Below, one piece after another: positions 1 to 4,730 of a stretch of 5,107 nt of DNA. A program made the translations under genes and the position numbers. The DNA comes from Clostridiales bacterium (lineage in GTDB: Bacteria; Bacillota_A; Clostridia; Oscillospirales; Oscillospiraceae), in NCBI GenBank assembly GCA_019417795.1, contig DXUR01000250.1:1-5107 (forward strand). Reading direction: 5' to 3'. Positions within the stretch are counted from its first letter, which is position 1. Every line of letters begins with the position of its first letter. Under the pieces are notes generated by a model. It did not search any database, was not told the origin of the DNA, and saw only the letters and a list, made by a program, of their open reading frames with translations.

Positions 1-1
1 G

Positions 2-673
2 AAGAAGTTCTTTCCTTATGCACCCCATTCCATCATCTATCAGCGGCACCAGCGGTATATCCTGAACCCTGATTTTCGGCGGATAGCAGATACCATTATT
101 GATACTGCTCCCGGCGAATTTCCGGGCCGTGGGATGCCGCTGGGCGTTGAGCCGAGCCAACAAGAAATGGCGGCAATGCCCAGTGCTGTGGACAACTGGA
201 TCAAATGCCAGATGTCCACGCATAGCGCCGGACACTACATGGATGATTACTGCATCATTCTCCCGGATATCGAAGATCTGAAAAAGCTGGGCCGCGCTAT
301 CGTGCGCCAGTTTGAAATCCGCGGCATCCCGGTCAACAAGAAAAAATGCAAAATCATCCCGCTGACGAAGCCGTTCCGCTGGTGCAAGGCTCGTTTTACC
401 TTGACCGAGACCGGAAAAATCAAAGTCAATGGTAGCCGTGATGGTGTGATACGCGCCCGGAGGAAACTGAAGCTGTTCCACCGTGAATGGCTGGCCGGGA
501 AACGTACCCTGCAGGAGGTAGCGCAGTATATGAACTGCCAAGAAGCCTACTATAAAAATTTTGATGACCACGGGCGGCTGCTGCGCCTGCGGCGGCTTTG
601 CTATGCAATTTTTGGAGGTAAAGTACCGTGTACAAAATCGTCAAAGCCAGTGATGGCACCGTCCTTGCCTTGA
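2..673 (+). CDS. Reverse transcriptase, DGR-like, C-terminal part (5' end outside window)
   Basis: RNA-directed DNA polymerase; the frame is open from base 2, so the gene starts upstream. The visible 223 residues begin with KKFF, which fits the conserved D-x-KKFF of motif A with its catalytic Asp just outside the window. The motif 4 region reads GRGMPLGVEPSQ (residues 42-53). The GxxxSQ form is characteristic of diversity-generating retroelement RTs, whereas group II intron and retron enzymes usually have a QG form. The catalytic box GHYMDDY follows at residues 77-83. NKKKCKI with a downstream LTETGKI segment matches the palm/thumb junction of phage-borne RTs, but the usual FLG is replaced by RWCKARF. 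A basic helical thumb follows. The stop lies 46 nt inside the next gene. In a DGR the enzyme copies a template repeat RNA with adenine mutagenesis into a variable tail gene. RT activity is well supported; DGR membership is inferred because no template or variable repeat is visible. Confidence 0.9.
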   Translation, partial: KKFFPYAPHSIIYQRHQRYILNPDFRRIADTIIDTAPGEFPGRGMPLGVEPSQQEMAAMPSAVDNWIKCQMSTHSAGHYMDDYCIILPDIEDLKKLGRAIVRQFEIRGIPVNKKKCKIIPLTKPFRWCKARFTLTETGKIKVNGSRDGVIRARRKLKLFHREWLAGKRTLQEVAQYMNCQEAYYKNFDDHGRLLRLRRLCYAIFGGKVPCTKSSKPVMAPSLP

Positions 674-963
674 CCGAGGACGTGACCTACATCAAAAAAG
701 CCGACAACGGCTGTTATATCCTCTGCCCGGAGCCTGATGCTTCGGGCATTTCTTATGCCGGCACACCGTATCATCTGCTCGATCGTGACCCTATGGGGGA
801 CGATTTGGAAAGCGTTATTCTGGAGCCGACCGACATTGGTGGCTGGATTATGGAGGCGAAAGCTACCATCGAGGATGCCGACGAGATGAACGTGGATCAG
901 GCTTATCGCCTGACCCTTCTGGAGTTGAATGTCTCCGATACGGATGACACTGAGAATACCTGA
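628..963 (+). CDS. Acidic phage late protein of unknown function (111 aa)
   Basis: Unrecognised protein in the tail/late operon. The GTG start at 628 is chosen because GGAGG at 614-618 sits 9 nt upstream; the gene therefore begins inside the 3' end of the RT gene (46-nt overlap, different frame). The N-terminal half (MYKIVKASDGTVLAL, then TYIKKADNGCYIL) looks beta-rich, like a small sandwich or barrel. The C-terminal tail is strongly acidic (SDTDDTENT). No catalytic motif or membrane segment is visible. It does not resemble the DGR accessory protein Avd, which is a basic helical bundle. Its place between an RT and an XkdX-like gene suggests a tail-associated or host-recognition accessory role, but that is context only. 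Confidence 0.8.
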   Translation: MYKIVKASDGTVLALTEDVTYIKKADNGCYILCPEPDASGISYAGTPYHLLDRDPMGDDLESVILEPTDIGGWIMEAKATIEDADEMNVDQAYRLTLLELNVSDTDDTENT

Positions 964-978
964 TAGGAGGAAAAGGCA

Positions 979-1152
979 ATGAGCAAAGCAACGGAAATGG
1001 TTCTGTATCGCACCTGCAAGCGCATGATCGAGCGCGGCAGTACCGATGGTATGGCGGAGAAGATCGATATTTTCTACGCCGCCGGCAAACTGACCGATGA
1101 GCACTACGCCGAGCTGACCGGTATGCTCGCCGAGAAGAAAGAGCAGGTCTAA
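979..1152 (+). CDS. Short XkdX-like phage tail-module protein (57 aa)
   Basis: ATG at 979 with GGAGG at 966-970, 8 nt upstream and just after the previous stop (15-nt gap). The 57-residue protein ends with the pattern IDIFYAAGKLTDEHYAELTGML. This resembles the 'aGkIT..eY.eItG' signature of the short XkdX-family proteins that sit downstream of tail fibre and host-specificity genes in Firmicutes phages. The N-terminal half is helical and basic (RTCKRMIERG). The function of XkdX is not established; the family is linked to the tail region of PBSX-like phages. The match is from motif memory, so treat the family assignment as probable. Confidence 0.75.
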   Translation: MSKATEMVLYRTCKRMIERGSTDGMAEKIDIFYAAGKLTDEHYAELTGMLAEKKEQV

Positions 1153-1155
1153 CCC

Positions 1156-1554
1156 ATGGTGGAGCATGAACGCTTTATCGCCCGCCGCCGGGCGCGCTTC
1201 GACGGCATAGATGGAAAAGTGAATATTCCTTATGGAACCGCCCTGACCTGTCAGGACGGTTTTCTTATGCACAAAAACCAGCGTGTGTGTGCTGTGGGGA
1301 GCCAGAACGGCATGGACTGCTTTGTTCAGGATGATGACGGTAACGGCACCCTGCGCGGGGATCTGGTAGGAAACATCCAGCGGAGCCTTGAGCGTCGGGA
1401 TGCGGACTATCAGACCCGCTGGAACCGGGTTTGGGCATCGGCACTCTGCCAAAAGTACCGCCGCCCGGAGTCCGAAGACTACTGGCTGTGGGCGAGAGCG
1501 TTTTTTGATGCTCCGATTTTTGATTTGCAGGCAATCGCCGCGCTGGTTCAGTGA
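1156..1554 (+). CDS. Phage protein of unknown function (132 aa)
   Basis: Starts 3 nt after the preceding stop, so translation is probably coupled; the upstream ribosome-binding site is weak (AGCAGGT region at 1144-1148). The N-terminus is basic (HERFIARRRARFDGIDGKVNIPYGT). A small beta-rich segment follows with CQDGFLMHKNQRVCAV and an acidic turn DDDGNG, then an Arg/Trp-rich helical C-terminus (RRDADYQTRWNRVW, EDYWLWARAFFDAP). There is no signal peptide, membrane segment or recognisable catalytic motif. It lies in the late operon between an XkdX-like gene and the lysis cassette, so a tail or lysis-accessory role is plausible but not shown. Confidence 0.75.
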   Translation: MVEHERFIARRRARFDGIDGKVNIPYGTALTCQDGFLMHKNQRVCAVGSQNGMDCFVQDDDGNGTLRGDLVGNIQRSLERRDADYQTRWNRVWASALCQKYRRPESEDYWLWARAFFDAPIFDLQAIAALVQ

Positions 1555-1565
1555 GGGGGATGGCT

Positions 1566-1988
1566 GTGAATCTGAAAGAATTGTTCTGGAGCGGTGGCGG
1601 GATGGTTTTGGTGCTGCTCTCGCTCATTGAGGTTTCGCCCATCAAGATCAATCCGTGGAGCAGGCTTGCGAAAATCATCGGACACGCCCTGAATGCTGAA
1701 GTGCTGGAACAGCAGAAGCAGACCCAGAAAAAGCTGGAGGAGCATATCCAAGTTGATGATGAGCGCAATGCTAATCTTCTGCGTACTCAGATCCTGCGTT
1801 TCAATGACGAACTGATTGATGATAAGCACCACACGAGGGAGCATTTTATCGAGATTTTGGCCGTCATTGATGCCTATGAGGACTACTGCCGCAGTCACCC
1901 CGACTACAAAAACAACCGCTGCATCTGTGCGGTAGCGAATATCAAGCGGGTGTACAACGAGCGGCTTCAAAAGCACGACTTCTCTTGA
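1566..1988 (+). CDS. Single-span membrane protein at head of lysis cassette (140 aa)
   Basis: The GTG at 1566 is preferred because GAGGGGG at 1553-1559 lies 6 nt upstream; the in-frame ATG at 1560 directly abuts that site and is too close. The protein opens with MNLKELFWSGGGMVLVLLSLIEVSPIKINPWS, given here as two parts: residues 1-10 precede a glycine-rich turn, and residues 11-23 form one hydrophobic membrane segment. The rest is soluble and highly charged, with a helical, possibly coiled-coil stretch at about 45-100 (EQQKQTQKKLEEH, then DDKHHTREHF). This type of protein recurs next to endolysin genes in Clostridia prophages, in my recollection. It could be a holin-like, antiholin or other lysis-control membrane protein; one membrane span and a large soluble domain are not typical of a classical holin. 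Confidence 0.8.
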   Translation: MNLKELFWSGGGMVLVLLSLIEVSPIKINPWSRLAKIIGHALNAEVLEQQKQTQKKLEEHIQVDDERNANLLRTQILRFNDELIDDKHHTREHFIEILAVIDAYEDYCRSHPDYKNNRCICAVANIKRVYNERLQKHDFS

Positions 1989-2002
1989 AGGAGGTTTTCT
2001 AC

Positions 2003-2659
2003 ATGAGAGTCATTGTCTATCAGGCCAGTGACACATCTGCCCTGAGCAAGAACTTCACCCGCAAGGACTTCAAGTGCCCTTGCGGGTGTACTCGCCAGAT
2101 GGTCGATTCGGAGCTGGTCGAAAAACTTCAGGCCATCCGGGATAAGCTGGGCAAGGCCATCAAGGTGACCAGCGGATACCGTTGCATCACGCACAATGCC
2201 AGCAAAACCGTTGGCGGAAGCCCAAATTCCAAGCACCGCTATGGTATGGCGGCAGACTGGCGCATGGTGAACCGCAGCATCAATCCTGTGGCCTTGGGCA
2301 TCATCGCCGCCCAGTATTTCAAGGCGGTGGGCATCTACTGGTATGACGGCTGCGCCATCGTACACACCGATACCCGCGATGCAAAGGCAACGTGGCTGTG
2401 CGATGCCCCGCGGCACTACCCCAGCACCACCTACCAGAAGTTCATTCTGCCGACCATCCGCCGGGGTTGCACCGGGGATGCAAACCGTGCAGCCACGAAG
2501 ATGCTCCAGCGGCTGCTGGGGCTGACCCCGGACGGCATTTTCGGCGAGGGCACCGAGAACGCTCTGCTGAAAGCGCAGGAGGCGCACGGACTGGCCGTGG
2601 ACGGCATCTGCGGCCCTGCCAGCTGGAAGGCCATTTCCGGGGCTTCCAAGTACCTGTGA
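2003..2659 (+). CDS. Phage endolysin: M15-family peptidase with peptidoglycan-binding domain
   Basis: Cell-wall hydrolase that cleaves peptide bonds of peptidoglycan during lysis. The ATG at 2003 is supported by AAGGAGG at 1988-1994, 8 nt upstream; an upstream TTG at 1985 is not. The N-terminal domain (about 15-130) fits zinc peptidase family M15A (Peptidase_M15_3). It has the usual Cys-rich KCPCGC at 24-29, VTSGYRC at 55-61, and the SxHxxGxAxD signature SKHRYGMAAD (76-85), where H78 and D85 are zinc ligands. HTD at 121-123 supplies the third ligand, H121. The C-terminal domain (about 153-215) is a PG_binding_1 fold with repeated DGIFG and VDGICGPASW elements. There is no signal peptide, so it needs a holin to reach the wall. 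All catalytic residues are present and the 218-aa length is normal. Confidence 0.95.
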   Translation: MRVIVYQASDTSALSKNFTRKDFKCPCGCTRQMVDSELVEKLQAIRDKLGKAIKVTSGYRCITHNASKTVGGSPNSKHRYGMAADWRMVNRSINPVALGIIAAQYFKAVGIYWYDGCAIVHTDTRDAKATWLCDAPRHYPSTTYQKFILPTIRRGCTGDANRAATKMLQRLLGLTPDGIFGEGTENALLKAQEAHGLAVDGICGPASWKAISGASKYL

Positions 2660-2687
2660 AACATCCGATATAACCAACACGACAAAA

Positions 2688-2713
2688 CGGCGCAGGGGTG
2701 GCTCCCCGCGCCG
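2688..2713 (+). promoter_or_regulatory. GC-rich hairpin between endolysin and holin genes
   Basis: CGGCGC (2688-2693) pairs perfectly with GCGCCG (2708-2713). After a single bulged A, GGGG (2695-2698) pairs with CCCC (2704-2707) around a TGGCT loop. No T tract follows (CTGATACTTATAGG), and the holin ribosome-binding site starts 13 nt later. It is therefore probably not an efficient intrinsic terminator; an attenuator, RNA-processing or mRNA-stability element separating endolysin from holin expression is more likely. Confidence 0.5.
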
Positions 2714-2737
2714 CTGATACTTATAGGAGGCAATATC

Positions 2738-3055
2738 ATGGAAGCTATGCTGAACTTTATTCCCGCTCCCGTCGCCATCGTCCTGATGCTGGCGGGCTTT
2801 ATCGCACTGGCAGTCGGGGGCATCCGGCTGGGCTACAAGGCCACCGTCAAGGATCTGGCTCTGGAACTGGTCAAAAAGGCCGAGCTGTCCATCATGGGCA
2901 GCGGTCAGGGCGCCAAAAAGAAGAAGCAGGTGTTCGCTGCTCTCCGCGCCAAGTGCCCGGCGGCTATCCGTTGGGCCATCACCGACGAGGTGATGGACGC
3001 AGTCATCGAACACGCCTTTGATGTTATGACCGCAGCACTGGGCAAAAAGTCTTGA
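2738..3055 (+). CDS. LLH-type phage holin (105 aa)
   Basis: Inner-membrane pore former that triggers lysis by releasing the endolysin. ATG at 2738 with GGAGG at 2726-2730, 7 nt upstream. Residues about 8-30 (IPAPVAIVLMLAGFIALAVGG) form one hydrophobic segment. A helical region with VKKAELSIMGSGQGAKKKKQ follows, then a C-terminal segment with ITDEVMDAVIEHAF. This layout, with one N-terminal span and a conserved AE..I.GSGQGAKKK stretch, matches the LLH holin family (Phage_holin_6_1). It is the last gene of the rightward operon, 78 nt after the endolysin; holins more often precede their endolysin. A promoter-like sequence overlaps its stop codon. Confidence 0.88.
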   Translation: MEAMLNFIPAPVAIVLMLAGFIALAVGGIRLGYKATVKDLALELVKKAELSIMGSGQGAKKKKQVFAALRAKCPAAIRWAITDEVMDAVIEHAFDVMTAALGKKS

Positions 3056-3080
3056 CTGCTGCATGAGTGCCGTGTAAAAT
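3052..3080 (+). promoter_or_regulatory. Sigma-A-type promoter overlapping the holin stop codon
   Basis: TTGACT at 3052-3057 and TAAAAT at 3075-3080 are separated by exactly 17 nt, a near-consensus vegetative promoter. The predicted start is near 3087. No protein gene lies downstream on this strand before the strong terminator at 3169-3243, so the likely product is a short non-coding RNA. A 6-bp inverted repeat is centred on the -10 box. Confidence 0.5.
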
Positions 3081-3089
3081 AGAGGCACT
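3066..3089. repeat. Operator-like inverted repeat centred on the -10 box
   Basis: AGTGCC (3066-3071) and GGCACT (3084-3089) are perfect inverted copies separated by 12 nt. The repeat centre (3077/3078) coincides with the middle of TAAAAT at 3075-3080. Such a site would suit a dimeric helix-turn-helix protein, possibly the regulator encoded at 3247-3600, blocking the promoter. Binding is inferred only. The same bases could also form an RNA stem in read-through transcripts from the lysis operon. Confidence 0.35.
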
Positions 3090-3244
3090 TGAAAAGCTTC
3101 GGCTTTTGTAGAGAGCGGCCCGGCATGGTCCACTCTTGATTTTATATTTGGCTACCTCGGTAGCGCGCAAAAATCCCCCTCTGCTTTGTCGAAGCCCTGC
3201 GAACCTCGCGGGGTATGTGTAGGCAAAGTGGAGGGGGATTTTTT
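3087..3244 (+). ncRNA. Candidate structured small RNA between lysis and regulator genes
   Basis: Proposed transcript of about 155 nt from the promoter at 3052-3080 to the terminator at 3169-3243. Visible stems in order are: AAAAGC-TTCG-GCTTTT (3092-3107), closed by a stable UUCG tetraloop; an imperfect stem joining AGAG (3112-3115) to CTCT (3133-3136); GCTAC-CTCG-GTAGC (3151-3164); and the long nested terminator hairpin. No plausible reading frame is present; the longest obvious ATG frame is four residues, at 3125-3139. I recognise no known RNA family. It could instead be only a 3' untranslated region of the lysis mRNA with a fortuitous promoter. Confidence 0.42.
3169..3243. terminator. Strong bidirectional terminator with nested hairpin
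   Basis: The outer stem pairs 3169-3188 (AAAAATCCCCCTC...CTTTG) with 3224-3243 (CAAAG...GAGGGGGATTTTT). It is 20 bp with two adjacent G-U wobbles. A second stem inside the 35-nt loop pairs CCCTGCGA (3195-3202) with TCGCGGGG (3206-3213) around a 3-nt loop. The right arm ends in a T run and the left arm in an A run, so it should stop both the rightward lysis transcript and the leftward regulator transcript, whose stop codon is at 3247-3249. The large second stem in the loop is more than a simple terminator needs. Confidence 0.85.
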
Positions 3245-3246
3245 GT

Positions 3247-3600
3247 TTATCGGATGGTGTTGTAGAATTCAATCAACTTGGACAGCTTTTCAACGTCTGA
3301 CTTTTCCATGCTGGAAAGTATCTTGACTGCCTTTTCGGAAAGACGGGTAGTGTCACACGAAATTCTAATATCGGTATCTATCGTGCTTGCATCGGTCAGA
3401 CCCAGTAGATAATCAGCGGTGACGCCGAAATATTCCGTGAGTTTCATAATGGAATCTCCTCTTGGAGTTTTGTTTCCGTTTTGCCAATCTGACAGGACCC
3501 CCACCGATACATTCAAGTCCTTTGCCAGCGAACGCACGGTAATCCCTTTTTCATCAATAAGCGTTTTCAACCTCGGACCGAATTTTTCAACTTTGCTCAT
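3247..3600 (-). CDS. Cro/CI-type helix-turn-helix transcriptional regulator (117 aa)
   Basis: DNA-binding regulator. The start at 3600 (MSKVEKFGPRLK) is supported by GAGAGG about 9 nt upstream; an in-frame ATG at 3630 has no good site. Residues about 8-67 form an HTH_3 (Xre family) domain. ITVRSLAKDLNVSVGVLSDWQNGNKTP is its helix-turn-helix, here summarised as helix 2 RSLAKDL and recognition helix VGVLSDW. YFGVTADYLLGLTD ends the domain in the usual way. The C-terminal part (about 85-117) is helical (LSEKAVKILSSMEKSDVEKL) and probably mediates dimerisation. There is no RecA-dependent S24 peptidase domain, so it is not a LexA/CI-type self-cleaving repressor. It overlaps the upstream zinc-ribbon gene by 14 nt and is the last gene of the leftward operon. 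Confidence 0.9.
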   Translation of the reverse strand: MSKVEKFGPRLKTLIDEKGITVRSLAKDLNVSVGVLSDWQNGNKTPRGDSIMKLTEYFGVTADYLLGLTDASTIDTDIRISCDTTRLSEKAVKILSSMEKSDVEKLSKLIEFYNTIR

Positions 3601-3856
3601 TTTGCTTCGCCTCTCTCCATAAATCTCCATTGTATACGCGAACCAGCACCCAGTCGGACAGCGGTTTGACGTTCCCGGTCCAGTCCCGGAGGGCTTCATC
3701 GGTGCCGCAAGCCTCACAGATGTACACGCCCTTGGCGTGGCGGCTCAGTGCTCCGCGGGTCAGTTTGTCCGGCATCCTCTCGCCGCAGCGGGGGCACAGC
3801 GGCCAGCCCTGCTGCTGGTCATAGAGCATCTTTTCGATAGCTTTTTCGTCCGTCAT
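3587..3856 (-). CDS. Four-cysteine zinc-ribbon protein (89 aa)
   Basis: Small soluble protein with CPRCG at residues 21-25 and CEACG at 47-51. This is a CxxC-x22-CxxC arrangement that would bind one zinc ion in a ribbon or knuckle fold. The start at 3856 has AAGGAGG at 3864-3870, 7 nt upstream and overlapping the TAA of the preceding gene. The N-terminus MTDEKAIEKMLYDQQQGWPL is helical; the C-terminal segment (DWVLVRVYNGDLW) looks beta-like. Related proteins are, from memory, common in mobile elements of gut Clostridia, with no established function. A nucleic-acid or protein-binding role is possible. The 14-nt overlap with the regulator suggests coupled translation. Confidence 0.8.
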   Translation of the reverse strand: MTDEKAIEKMLYDQQQGWPLCPRCGERMPDKLTRGALSRHAKGVYICEACGTDEALRDWTGNVKPLSDWVLVRVYNGDLWREAKQNEQS

Positions 3857-3868
3857 TGTACTTCCTCC

Positions 3869-4264
3869 TTAAACATCTCGGCTAACCGAGTGATATGCAA
3901 ACCAGTGACCGCGCCGCCGGAACAGATAGAACCAATTCGTGAACTCCTGCCCTGTGCAGTCATAGGGGCTGTTGTAAGCTTCCAGATAGCAGTTGCCGCG
4001 GAACCAGTTGGCGGCATCCGCCCTGTGCGCTTTGTCCAATTCATCGGGCAGCTGAACAAGCTCCAGACGGCCGTCATAGTCGGCACTGATAATGCGCACA
4101 TTGGAAACGGGGCGGTTATTGTAGGCCCGGATCTCCATCTTGACGGTTGCCGCCAAGTTTTTCACGGCAGACCTCTTTTCGGCAGAGGCGGGAATGTCGC
4201 TCTGCATGAACATCAGGAGTGCATACGCATCCCGCAATCTCTCATTATCGGTAATACTGAACAT
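3869..4264 (-). CDS. Mobile-element protein of unknown function (131 aa)
   Basis: Unrecognised soluble protein. The ATG at 4264 is preferred because GGAGG at 4273-4277 is 8 nt upstream; the in-frame ATG at 4270 is only 2 nt from it. The N-terminal half is helical and charged (NERLRDAYALLMFMQSD, then KNLAATVKMEIRAY). The C-terminal half is rich in aromatics and resembles a conserved block seen in gut mobile elements: LELVQLPDELDKAHRADAANWFRGN, here read as an LPDEL...WFR segment, then SPYDCTGQEFTNWFYLFRRRGHWFAYH. No catalytic motif can be named. The gap to the upstream gene is 13 nt and to the zinc-ribbon gene 12 nt, so it is in one operon with both. Confidence 0.8.
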   Translation of the reverse strand: MFSITDNERLRDAYALLMFMQSDIPASAEKRSAVKNLAATVKMEIRAYNNRPVSNVRIISADYDGRLELVQLPDELDKAHRADAANWFRGNCYLEAYNSPYDCTGQEFTNWFYLFRRRGHWFAYHSVSRDV

Positions 4265-4277
4265 GGTCATAACCTCC
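4262..4277 (-). promoter_or_regulatory. Ribosome-binding site with double in-frame ATG
   Basis: On the minus strand the leader reads GGAGG-TT-ATG-ACC-ATG. The ATG nearest the GGAGG is only 2 nt away, so the second ATG (at 4264) at 8 nt is the likely start. The same layout recurs at 4677-4692 (GGAGG-AT-ATG-ACA-ATG) before the upstream gene. Confidence 0.6.
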
Positions 4278-4679
4278 TCACTTCATGTTCTGGCGTTCCC
4301 ACATCAGCCAGCGATTCACTTCCTCGCCGGGCATCGACTTCGGCTTGCTGGTTTCGATGTACTCCCTCTCTCCGAAGATCTCCAGCTGGTCGATGTCGTC
4401 AGGCGACTGGGTGATAATCTTTGCCGGCCAATCGCCCACGCCGGGGACTTCAATGCGGCGCAGATACAGGTTGCTGTCAAAGTACCAATCACTCTTGATG
4501 TACCGCTCTTCGGCATCGGTTCCCTCGATGGCCTCAATGTACTTGCCGAGCGCGCCGAAGACTTCCAGTCTGGTTGGTGCTTTGTCGAAGTCGGTCACAT
4601 CAAAGAGTTTGATATAGGAGATTCGGCCGCGTTCAACGGCAAGCTCCTCGATGGTGCCGGAGTATTTGTAAAGTTTCAT
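4278..4679 (-). CDS. Hypothetical protein in amidoligase operon (133 aa)
   Basis: Unrecognised soluble acidic protein. The ATG at 4679 (MKLYKYSGTIEEL) is chosen because GGAGG at 4688-4692 is 8 nt upstream; in-frame ATGs at 4685 and 4694 are too close to it or upstream of it. The sequence alternates strand-like pieces (RISYIKLFDVTDF, NLYLRRIEVPGVG) with a central helix (RLEVFGALGKYIEAIEGTDAEE, a charged helix at about 43-64). It ends in a Trp-rich tail (VNRWLMWERQNMK). There is no membrane segment or zinc motif. It lies 51 nt downstream of the amidoligase and 13 nt upstream of the 131-aa gene. It does not show the gamma-glutamylcyclotransferase signature often found beside amidoligases. Confidence 0.78.
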   Translation of the reverse strand: MKLYKYSGTIEELAVERGRISYIKLFDVTDFDKAPTRLEVFGALGKYIEAIEGTDAEERYIKSDWYFDSNLYLRRIEVPGVGDWPAKIITQSPDDIDQLEIFGEREYIETSKPKSMPGEEVNRWLMWERQNMK

Positions 4680-4692
4680 TGTCATATCCTCC
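4677..4692 (-). promoter_or_regulatory. Ribosome-binding site with double in-frame ATG (second copy)
   Basis: On the minus strand GGAGG at 4688-4692 is followed by AT-ATG-ACA-ATG. The spacing again favours the distal ATG at 4679. It differs from the copy at 4262-4277 at only two of 16 positions. Confidence 0.6.
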
Positions 4693-4730
4693 AAATGCCC
4701 GTATAGCCAGATAGCGCAGCTTTTCGGTTT

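Noticed and set aside
601..1452. 283-codon open frame on the minus strand opposite the small late genes
   Set aside because: It lies antisense to three closely spaced plus-strand genes with sensible starts, and its translation shows no family features.
1967..3133. 388-codon open frame on the minus strand opposite the endolysin and holin genes
   Set aside because: The plus-strand frames encode clear M15 peptidase and LLH holin motifs with good ribosome-binding sites. The antisense product is low-complexity-like with no recognisable domain.
3191..3214. Possible tRNA fragment or attachment site in the terminator loop
   Set aside because: The hairpin has no T-arm consensus or cloverleaf context, there is no integrase in the window, and no second copy of the sequence is visible.
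3087..3244. Retron-type msr/msd RNA or DGR template RNA for the RT
   Set aside because: It is about 2.4 kb from the RT gene, beyond the lysis cassette. The RT has the SQ motif rather than retron features, and the terminator-like ends explain the long inverted repeat.
3629..3636. TATACAAT on the minus strand upstream of the regulator as a -10 box
   Set aside because: No acceptable -35 element lies about 17 nt upstream (GTCCGA), and the site is inside the zinc-ribbon coding sequence.
3737..4706. Long plus-strand open frames opposite the leftward operon
   Set aside because: They oppose genes with strong Shine-Dalgarno sequences, stop/start overlaps and recognisable zinc-ribbon residues; they look like shadows of these genes.
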